Positions 57,015 through 64,000 of a DNA stretch of 64,000 bases are shown here, one piece after another. The stretch covers positions 24,062 through 88,061 of the forward strand of contig NW_025408696.1 in NCBI RefSeq assembly GCF_020360975.1, given 5' to 3'. The number at the start of each line of letters is the position of its first letter. The first letter of the stretch is position 1. The position numbers and the translations under genes are program-made. Below the pieces are notes generated by a model. It was not told where the DNA came from, did not search any database, and worked only from the letters and a program-made list of their open reading frames with translations. This DNA comes from Hirsutella rhossiliensis (lineage: Eukaryota; Ascomycota; Sordariomycetes; Hypocreales; Ophiocordycipitaceae).

Positions 57015-58338
57015 GTAGGGCTCCTGGAGCCTGCAGGACAGATCACGATGACTTGCTTGCGAGATTGAAAAGCGGGCAAATATTTGGCAACTATTCGGAG
57101 CCACAGCGCGAGGCGATGTGGCCCAAAGTCTGCGGCGCTTCTCGCACACAGTTGATTCCGTCACTGTTCGCTTTCTTCGAAGACCGCAAGTTTCTGGCAT
57201 GTGCTGCGGAGTGCATGAAGAAAATCGTGGATACAGGACCACGCGACACCATTGCAGGCCGCCTGGAAGACATGTTTACGGACGTCAACCAGCAGAGCGA
57301 CCGGTGCGTGATTCAGATCTCAGATGGGAGCTTTGGAACTATTGCAGGAGATGCCGCGCTGAGACTTGACTTGGGGATGCGGCAGCTCTGGCTGGCCGCG
57401 TTCCGCATGTATCAAGACCTGCCGACCGACGCGCAAAAGAAAGACCGCTTGGCGAAAGCGCGAATGAAACCAGACGAAAGTGCACTTCATGACCTCGCCT
57501 CGCTTGCCTCGCGACTTGGTTTCGAGTCGGAAAAGTGAGAAAGATATTGCAGGCGTCACCGGACAGGGCCATCGCTGAACACGCTCTGCTGGCCGCTCGG
57601 AAGCCAGGGCGGTTCCGGTACGCAAATCGCGAGCAGCGCATCCAACAAGTGGTTGACGTGTTAGCGACGGCCGTTCCGATGTTCGCCGAAGCATCGGAGC
57701 ATGCGGATACCAGCGTGCGCGTCCAGCCTCCAAACCGATACGGAATACCCCACGATCTGGATCACGAACGCGATAAAACCCGGCTGTTCCTTCCGAAGCT
57801 GGACGAAGCGGCAGAATCGGATCAGACCGAGCTGCGCTCGTTGTTCATCAGAAGGTCGGTGTATTTGGCCTACTTCGGACAACCTCCATCGACCCAGGGC
57901 TGCACTGCAGACCGCGACGCGACAAATCGAGATGTGTCCATGACTGACCGGACATCCCCACCATTGGAGGTCTCAAATCATGTGGAGTTAAGCAGGGCTC
58001 TCATCGCACGTGCCCTTGACCCGGAGCTGGACGCGCCACACGACGACTCGCATCGAGCTGATGACCAGAGGTCCACGCTGCAGCTATTACGGCGAGACAT
58101 TGAGAATGAGCGGTCAGTTAGATCAGCTCAATGCTCTGCTTGCCGCAGCGCAGGCCAAGATCGAGGATAAGGAAACGCTGTTGGGGATGCTCGCTAGACA
58201 AGAGGAGGAACAACACGCCAAGATCGAGGAGACGGAAACTTTGTTGGGACTACTCGCTACACAAGAGGAGGAAAACACGCCAAGCTGCGACAGTTGGAAG
58301 AGATGCAGCAGGAGCAACAGGAAAACTGGATCGCTTGA
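57015..58338 (+). pseudogene. DUF3723 protein, N-terminally truncated
   Basis: Recognised by the C-terminal half of the family: DLLARLKSGQIFGNYSE, QLIPSLFAFFEDRKFLACAA, MRQLWLAAFRMYQDLP, LASLASRLGFESEK, then NRYGIPHDLDHERDKTRLFL and RRSVYLAYFGQ, and a coiled coil with repeated ETLLG...QEEE units ending QQENWIA and TGA 58336-58338. DUF3723 genes are a recurrent cargo family of Starships; biochemical role unknown. The N-terminal half, including the usual VDGQHRL-like region, is missing: the reading starts beside the inverted repeat. Frame changes: AAAA at 57531-57534 where five A would join SEK to VRKILQ, near 58115, and near 58270. Confidence 0.82.
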
Positions 58339-58437
58339 CACAAAGGGTTGCATCCTCTCTCGCGAGACCTTATCCTGGCAACGAAATTCGGCAAATCACT
58401 TTTATGTTAAGTCGACGCATTACCTGCCCTCCGACTG

Positions 58438-59287
58438 TCAAGGAGCAGCCTTTTTATCCTCCAATGCATCATGAGTCGAAGACATAATTTCATGGCGCGA
58501 GCTTGGCACCCATTTCGCAAGGGTTACGCCGTCGAAGAGAGGCAGGAGAAGAACGTCGATGCGTTTGTCTTCGCGGCAAAAGTCACAAAAGCCTCGAAGT
58601 GCCTTGCCGTTCTCCGTCCAGTAAGAGCGGGACTCTCCAGACAGCAGAGGGTTGGCATTCGTGGAAATAGTCATACCCCTAGCAAAGACTATTGAGTCAT
58701 TTGGTTAGTATTCCGACCCTGGATATTTCTGAACTTGCTTCTCACCATTGTCACACATGATCAACCCTTCAGGGGCTAACAACTTATGATCCAAAATATA
58801 TTGTACATAATTTTGGTAGCCCTCCTTGTTTGCATCAACAAAAATAATGTCAAACTGGCCGCTCAGCTTCTTCAGCGAGTCTTGAGCAGGGCCTTCGACG
58901 AGAGTTAGTCGGTCGTTGACCTTGTATTTGTCAAATGTGTTGCGCGAGGCTGCAATCATCTTCGGGTCGGCCTCCAGCGAGATGATCTCTGCATTAGTTT
59001 TTCTAGTGCCTTCGTACCAGGCCAAGGCGCTGTAACCTGTATAGCAACCTATTTCAAGAACTGCCTAGCACGTTAGCTCACTCGGGTCTCAGCTCGGTAT
59101 TAAGCGGCATATGTACTGCGACGAGCTCTCACAAACTCTGCCAGAAACGTCATTGTTGCTCCTTGCAATGGCGAAGACATCTTGTCGGCGTCGGCAAAAT
59201 TTTGCAAGTCCAGTCCCAGAGTTCATCCATTTGCTCTGTGACCTTCTTCGAATGCTCAGTGCAGTAGTTGGTCACCTCCACCGCCAT
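58438..59287 (-). CDS. Cation-dependent O-methyltransferase (caffeoyl-CoA OMT type)
   Basis: SAM-dependent methyltransferase of the Methyltransf_3 family. Three exons: 59287-59117, 59060-58746, 58688-58438. Introns 59061-59116 (GTACAT, GCTAAC, GCAG) and 58689-58745 (GTGAGA, perfect TACTAAC, TAG) join coding frames exactly. Motifs: FLAEFVRARRILEIGCYTGY (SAM loop), EIISLEADPKMIAASR, FDIIFVDANKEGY (metal/SAM aspartate), PEGLIMCDNVFARGMT and LLLPLFDGVTLAKW. One T appears missing in AAAATTTT near 59203 (CKIFADADKMSSP expected). The ATG at 59287 (MAVEVTNYCTEH) is the first usable start, but family-like reading (RIAAFESCAKALVLAE) continues to about 59344, so the true start is upstream and may be cut by the TRIM cluster. 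Substrate unknown. Confidence 0.85.
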
Positions 59288-59484
59288 CTCGGCTAAGACC
59301 AGGGCTTTAGCACACGATTCGAAAGCTGCTATTCTGGCAAGGAACTAACTGTGAACGGTAAGACGCTTGACAACATCTTTGGTGAGCGATGGGAATTGGT
59401 TGCTAGTTGGGTTGGCTCTCAATAAACAATGCAGATTTGGAATTGACCGTTGCAGATTTGTTGAGAAGAAGCCTGTCGAGGGGA

Positions 59485-60119
59485 ACACTTGTTGGTCGGA
59501 AGGTAGACACGTCGCCAGATATATACGTTACTTGCAGGGCATTTGTTGGAGTGCATTCCACTTTGCCTGAGTGGCGTACTGTCTTCGCAACAGGTATGAG
59601 CCCGGGAGGGATGGCACACCACCCTGCAACTTCCGGTTAGACTGCGCGCGCGACACACTCGAGTAGGCCCCGTGGTTCGAATCCCGTCAGCGTACGGATA
59701 CCCATAGGATGTCGCGAAGACCGTTGCGCCACGCAAAGCGGAATGCACACTCCAACAAGTGCGCTGCAATCAACACATACCCGCCTTCCCGACAAAGTGG
59801 AACGCGCGTTCCGACAGGTGCGCTGCAATTGACACATATCTGACAACCGCGTTTTCCGACAATGTCGGGAAGGCGGGGTCAGATATGTGTTGATTGCAGC
59901 GCACTTGTTGGAGTGTGCATTCCGCTTTTGCCTACGTGGCGCAACGGTCTTCGCGACATAGGAGACTACGTTGGAAAGGGGGTGACTTAGCAGTTGGTCC
60001 AGGCATCCCGGTATGGCCCGGCATCCCTGAGGATGTGTTGAAAGATATGTGTCAATTGTAGTGCGCTTTCGGAGCGCGCATTCCACTTTTGCCTGATTGG
60101 CGCAATGGTCTTCGCGACA
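59485..60119. mobile_element. Nest of TRIM elements and LTRs
   Basis: Several LTRs of the TRIM family found at 17883. An LTR at 59490-59592 is followed by the primer-site motif GTATGAGCCCGGGAGG and part of the TRIM interior. A reversed LTR lies at 59710-59794 (TGTCGCGAAGACC to TTCCCGACA), a reversed partial LTR at 59795-59861, a plus LTR at 59863-59958 (TGTCGGGAAGGC to CTTCGCGACA) and another LTR-like copy at about 60034-60119. The reversed and plus copies meet head to head at 59861/59863, giving a large inverted repeat. No coding capacity. Confidence 0.8.
59710..59958. repeat. Head-to-head TRIM LTR inverted repeat
   Basis: Reversed LTR 59710-59794 and plus LTR 59863-59958 are near-perfect complements (TGTCGGGAAGGCGGG and the complement of CCCGCCTTCCCGACA), separated by a reversed partial LTR of a second subfamily. 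The unit could fold into a long hairpin. Confidence 0.78.
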
Positions 60120-60437
60120 ACAACGGGGAGGTAGCAACGCCAAGGCGGGGATAATATCCAGTATGTCTGTTCAGATATGATAAGGCCAGTCGTACACTCG
60201 CCACATGATATGACAGGTGGCAAAAATTATCCGTGGTTTCTGTTGCAAACCGGGCAGAATCACGGGCAGGATCCACCCCAGGTGTGCAGGGCCAGTTCAC
60301 TGCACAAACGCTGGGTGCAGCCCTAGCCCTTATTTGCAGGGATTGCAGCCTCGCACAGGTCTATAGTCTGCGCGCCCTCCACTAGGGATGGGGCTAGTAG
60401 CTAGCATCAGCATCATCAGAGCTTTCCACACCCTAAG
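60120..60437. other. Intergenic DNA, nothing recognised
   Basis: No open frame with family resemblance, no match elsewhere in the window. Confidence 0.45.
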
Positions 60438-60700
60438 TATCGTATTAACTCACTAATTGAGTTGGTCCAACGTTAAGCCCAGCATGTCTCAGCGCCACTA
60501 AATTTACGCTACGTACCTAGCTGTCCCCGCCCGAGCCATCCTTAGTCGGCTCGACGCATTTTTGCCCTATTTTCTATTTGAGCCGACTAAGGATGGCTCG
60601 GGACAGCTAGGTACGTAGCGTATTAAATTTAGTGGCGCTGAGACACTGGCCCTCTTCCCAGACGTTGAGACCGGCTCAATTTAGTGAGTTAATACGGTAT
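60438..60700. mobile_element. Palindromic MITE-like foldback element
   Basis: Core arms 60486-60552 and 60580-60644 are inverted repeats of about 65 bp (GTCTCAGCGCCACTAAATTT to AGTCGGCTC and its complement) around a 27-bp loop; an outer pair (CGTATTAACTCACTAA near 60441 and its complement near 60680-60696) extends the symmetry to 60438-60700. Left arm carries 5 extra bases and right arm 3. No protein, no clear target duplication. Confidence 0.75.
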
Positions 60701-60980
60701 CTGGCGACGTGTCTACCTTCCGACCAACAAGTGTTCCTCGACAGTCTTCTCAACACACCCTCAGGGACCACGGCTCCGCCGGGATTCCTGGACCAAGCCA
60801 AATATGCGGAGTCGAACACACGCCAATGCCCGGGTAAGGGGAATCCAAGAGGGTGCCGCCTACGGGGATTGAACCCCGCACCGCACGCAGTCACCGGAAG
60901 TTACAGGCCGTGCCACGCCCTCCCGGGCTCATAACTCTTGCGAAGACAGTACGCCACTCAAAAGTGGAATGCACTCCTAG
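60701..60980 (-). mobile_element. TRIM remnant, minus strand
   Basis: The complement of 60920-60940 reads GTTATGAGCCCGGGAGGG next to an LTR end (CTTCGCAA), and the interior runs to PPT-like CCCTGAGGGTG (60753-60763 complement) and part of a second LTR matching 59485-59522. The interior contains GCGGGGTTCAATCCCCG (complement of about 60861-60877), a T-arm/B-box-like hairpin. Confidence 0.7.
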
Positions 60981-61419
60981 AAGAGAGCAGGGCAAAGGGC
61001 ATGATTTTTTTGGGGTGCATGTGTGTTCATTCTTCCTTCTGTCATAGGCCCTTATTTATCCCCTTGCCCTTCTTCCGTGTTCCATCTTCTTCCTTGCGGA
61101 CTTACTAATCCTTAGGCACCCAACACTCCGCGTCAGCGTGCCACCTCCCTGTTCACCCTGTCTCGCCCCTACACCTTCAGCTAGCTATCAGGCTTCAGGA
61201 TCAAGTCTTAGACCCTTCTTCTCGACATCAGCATATTTTATCTTAATGCATGTCGTCATTCGCGATAATATCTGGCAATACGAAGTAGTCCACGTACATC
61301 CGGATAGAGAATATCGATGACAACACTCTAAGTCGGGGAAAAATTCTATCTTTGCTTGATATCAAATCTGCTAACTCACTTCGCCGCGCTTTGCTTTTTT
61401 TTGCAGTCGTTTTTCGCGC
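60981..61419. other. Intergenic DNA downstream of the aldo/keto reductase
   Basis: No gene recognised. Contains T-rich stretches (61396-61404) that could serve the 3' end of the minus-strand gene at 61420. Confidence 0.45.
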
Positions 61420-62533
61420 CTACTGCGCGCCAGGCCCAAACAGAGCCTGTATCGTGTCATAACCATAGTCCAAGTCACCGTGCCAGTAATTTGGTGAATC
61501 AGCCCTGAGATTTGCCAGGCCTCGTCGAGAGCTTTGACGACTTCTTCCGGCAGGGTCCCTTCTCCAGGTAGGTCAAGTTATCGTCCAACTGTGCGACACT
61601 TGATACACCAATGAGAATACCATCGTTACCGTCATTGATCTTGAGCTCGGAGTGATGCACTACCCAGCGCAGCGCTGCCTCGATCATGGTCAAGCTGTGC
61701 TTCTCGACAGCCCCTTCAGCCAACTGAATAGCCTTGAATGTGCTCTCGCGGAAGTAGCGCTCGATACATTCCACCCTGACCTGAGCTGGTATCCGAGAAC
61801 CGACCGCTCGGGTACCATGTCATGCGACTTGATCTTGCCAGAGAATAGACCGCCAGCGAGAGGGTTGTATGCTACGATGTCCAGACCATAGCGGCGACAG
61901 GCAAAGCTCGGTCTCAATATTGCGCGTGATGCAGTTGTACATACCCTGGAAAATACTGGGGCGCACCCAGTTGTTATATTTGCAAATCATCATGACCTCG
62001 GCCATCTCGTACGCGGTGAAATTGCTAATACCGAAACGAACGAACTTGCCGGCCTTGTGAAGCTTGTCCATGGCTCCAAGTGTCTCTTGGAACGGCGTAG
62101 TACGGTCTGGTTTGTGCAGGTAGAGGATCTTATAAGCAGGTTATGATTAGTTTTCAATTTGGCTTCAGCATTTCAAGAGTGAGATACCAGAAACGACTTA
62201 CATCTACGCAATCCGTACCCAGCTCCTTGAGACTGGTCTCCACCGAAGCAATCACTTTCTCAGCCGTGTTATCCCCTTGTGATACTGTAGTGCACCTTGT
62301 GGCTAAGGTCAGTCCCTCTCCTTCCACTTGGCTTCCCTTGTAAAAGCTTCTTGTTTGGTGCCAACATAGAGACGAGCTGTGTCTAATTCGCTGTATCCTC
62401 TGGTCTGGAATAAGTCGAGAACTTTGTCGAATGTTTCTAATTCAGTGATTCTTGCACCATCTTCCAGGCTGGGTCCAAAAGTCATCAGACCCAGGATGAT
62501 GCGTGGCCCCATCTTTTGAACTTCGAGGGGCAT
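61420..62533 (-). CDS. Aldo/keto reductase, AKR7/aflatoxin-aldehyde-reductase type
   Basis: NADPH-dependent carbonyl reductase. ATG 62533, MPLEVQKMGPRIILGLMTFG; catalytic Asp51 and Tyr56 lie in ELDTARLY, Lys in the LATKV segment and His in ILYLHKPDRTTPFQETLGAM. Intron 62129-62201 (GTAAGT, TATAAG) joins CVD to ILYLHKP in frame. FVRFGISNFTAYEMAEVM, YGLDIVAYNPLAGGLFSGK, WVVHHSELKINDGNDGILIG and the C-terminal YWHGDLDYGYDTIQALFGPG are all family segments; stop TAG 61422-61420. At least seven single-base gaps break the frame (near 62309, 62293, 62270, 61905, 61760, 61549, 61479), most explained by one missing base in a short run. Minimal homopolymer correction would give about 345 residues, the family length. 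Confidence 0.83.
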
Positions 62534-62668
62534 CTCAGCATATATGTAACTGTGCAGCTGAGAGAACTGTTAACTGGTCTTCTTGTCCAACTATTACGCA
62601 GCCAGCTGGCGTGGATTGATGCGATGTGATGTAATATTATTTAATATCGGCGTTGGTTTGGATTGAGT

Positions 62669-63225
62669 CAGCGCTGACTTCAATTCAAGTATCAATTCAA
62701 GTATATCAAGTAAGTCAAGTAAGTTGACCGCTGAATTTATTTCAAGGAAGTAAGTTTATGATGCCCGGAACTTGATATACTTGATATACTTGAAATGATA
62801 TTTTCCAGGTTTATCGACTCAAGCTGTAGGGTATGTGATGAAGGCTTCCAGCCATCGCACCAGTCGCAGGTGGTAACCTTATCCTTGGGGCGCAGCAGAA
62901 GTCGCAAATCGCGCGTGTTTTTGCTTTGCAGAAAATGTGTCTCGGTGCAGATCGGGGTCTACGCGTATCGCATCCCCATAGGTGGGGCGAATTTTAGTGC
63001 TCCAAATAAAGTGGAGCATAGCACGGTTTCACCCCGTCAATTTTTCCTCAAGACAGTTCGCGACGAGAGGCATGTTGATACCTATGCCTGAACGTGACCT
63101 GACCTCAGATATCAAGTATATCAAATATATCAATTCAATTAAGTTAATCAAGTTGACAGGTGATTTCATTTCAAGTAATCAAGTTACACCTCAAACTTGA
63201 CTTACTTGAATTGAAGTCAGCGCTG
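62669..63225. mobile_element. hAT-type MITE with 8-bp target duplication
   Basis: 557 bp starting CAGCGCTGACTTCAATTCAA and ending with its inverse, flanked by the perfect 8-mer GATTGAGT (62661-62668, 63226-63233). CAG ends plus 8-bp duplications define the hAT superfamily. Both subterminal regions are packed with TCAAGTA/TACTTGA motifs (62685-62795, 63110-63215), as expected for transposase-binding repeats. The middle has no long frame; a CDWCDGW reading on the minus strand near 62860-62880 may be a BED-finger relic. Confidence 0.88.
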
Positions 63226-63233
63226 GATTGAGT

Positions 63234-63526
63234 GGCCTTTTGCAAGCGCTACAGGGTTTCAAGTCAAGTCTGGCGCACGTTGCTGGATTTATCATTGCAG
63301 TGGGGAGGTTTGGCAACGCCGCGTTGCCAACCAGTGTGGTTAACAAACCGACAGACCTAGACCGGCACCTGCGGGCGGTCGGTCTGGGTTCCTCAGGCTC
63401 GCGGGCGGTCGGTCTAGGTCTGTCTGAGTTAGCAGCTCAGTCGGTCTTGGTCTGGGTTAGCTGATTTCTCATTGGCTGTCCTTGCAGCGACCCACTTAAT
63501 TTCAAACCGCAAGCTCACACCCGCAA
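63234..63526. other. Intergenic DNA with GGGCGGTCGGTCT short tandem copies
   Basis: GCGGGCGGTCGGTCT occurs twice (about 63373-63387 and 63400-63414) with further GGTCT words to about 63457. No gene recognised. Confidence 0.5.
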
Positions 63527-63539
63527 AACCAAGAGGGCG

Positions 63540-63933
63540 GCCTGGGCGTAGTGGTGACACGTCTGGAGCCTCTGCGTCGCAGAGGGGTCGGTTCGAAGCC
63601 GGCTGGAGGCACCCCTGGGCGAACAGGGTACACCCGGGTTCCGCCCGTCAACAGGAACAGCGTCATGAGAGAACACAATCGGCGTACCAACCACCATCAA
63701 TGACTACAACCACGCTTCAACTTCGACACATCGCGCTTCAGTTGCTGGGAATAGATGCTGAACACTTGGAGAAATTGACCTTCAAGCAGGTCTGTCATGG
63801 AGCGAACAGTGGAATGGTTGGCGCAGCGTAAGATGATATGGGGCTTGGGTGTCATGCATCAGTGTATCGAACCGTCAATAGCCAGAGTGTCTAGGCCCTA
63901 TAGGGACCTTCTCCGGCGGAATAAATCCATACC
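63540..63933 (+). mobile_element. tRNA-derived SINE-like insertion with 13-bp target duplication
   Basis: Flanked by AACCAAGAGGGCG (63527-63539 and 63934-63946). The head resembles a tRNA: A-box-like GGCGTAGTGG (about 63546-63555) and a perfect B box GGTTCGAAGCC (about 63590-63600) inside a 5-bp T-stem, about 45 bp apart, as in an internal RNA polymerase III promoter. The body to 63933 has no protein resemblance; a frame through 63706-63831 (MTTTTLQLRH) is probably chance. No poly(A) tail is seen. Confidence 0.65.
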
Positions 63934-63946
63934 AACCAAGAGGGCG

Positions 63947-64000
63947 CCGGGCTTAAGGTGTTACGCATTAGTATTGAAATGTAGTAGCTTTACGTCTAGG
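63947..64000. other. Window end, nothing recognised
   Basis: Short stretch after the SINE-like target duplication; no feature. Confidence 0.4.

Noticed and set aside
63540..63615. A functional tRNA gene
   Set aside because: The B box and T-arm are good, but the acceptor stem pairs poorly and the anticodon loop would have C instead of U at position 33. A tRNA-derived SINE head fits better.
63472..63831. 119-codon frame as a gene start
   Set aside because: It crosses the left target duplication and tRNA-like head of the SINE-like insertion, and has no recognised domain.
37214..64000. A complete Starship
   Set aside because: Captain-type gene and DUF3723 are present, but no terminal repeats, target duplication or right boundary is visible. 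Kept as a candidate finding, not annotated as an element.

Overview
The window looks like a filamentous ascomycete (Pezizomycotina) chromosome, mostly transposon-derived. The evidence is repeat-induced point mutation (RIP) of the CpA-to-TpA type, short GT-AG introns of 45-73 bp with CTAAC/CTGAC-like branch sites, fungal protein families (DUF3435/FluG, DUF3723, AKR7-like reductase) and typical fungal LTR elements. No rRNA gene, CRISPR array or bacterial feature was seen.

Left part (1 to about 37213): a nest of old transposons in which CA and TG dinucleotides are almost absent while CG is kept. Recognisable layers are: a Ty3/gypsy chromovirus (family G1) running off the left edge; an inverted Ty1/copia element (Copia-1, 5763-11648) with both LTRs; an unclassified degraded block (11649-14524); a reversed, truncated second G1 copy (14525-18455); a 5' fragment of a second gypsy family (G2-A, 18456-19888); a third gypsy-like element (G3) split into gag (19889-21740) and pol (34568 to about 37213) by a complete inverted G2 copy (21741-34567). 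Two elements that lack RIP lie inside this ruined DNA: a 401-bp TRIM (17883-18283, 5-bp target duplication) and a copia element (Copia-2, 22300-27453, 5-bp duplication). They arrived after the surrounding DNA had been mutated.

Right part (about 37214-64000): DNA of normal composition. It opens with a DUF3435 (FluG-type) tyrosine recombinase gene, the family that includes Starship 'captains' (37630-40083), followed by sparse sequence, a 5'-truncated gypsy fragment (44756-46507 plus LTR) and a young copia element (Copia-3, 46694-54408) whose 3' LTR was hit by a pogo/Fot1-like DNA transposon (51880-54181). Beyond these lie a second transposase fragment, a TPRT-like insertion with 15-bp direct repeats, a truncated DUF3723 gene (another Starship-associated family), a cation-dependent O-methyltransferase gene, a cluster of TRIM LTRs, a palindromic MITE, an aldo/keto reductase gene, a hAT-type MITE with an 8-bp duplication and a tRNA-derived SINE-like insertion.

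A recurrent caution: almost every gene here, host-type or transposon, is broken by one-base length changes, many in mononucleotide runs, while introns and domain order are intact. This looks at least partly like homopolymer error in a long-read assembly, so 'pseudogene' calls outside the RIP zone are provisional. The DUF3435 gene plus the DUF3723 remnant make this a candidate Starship or Starship-remnant locus; no element boundary could be proved within the window.
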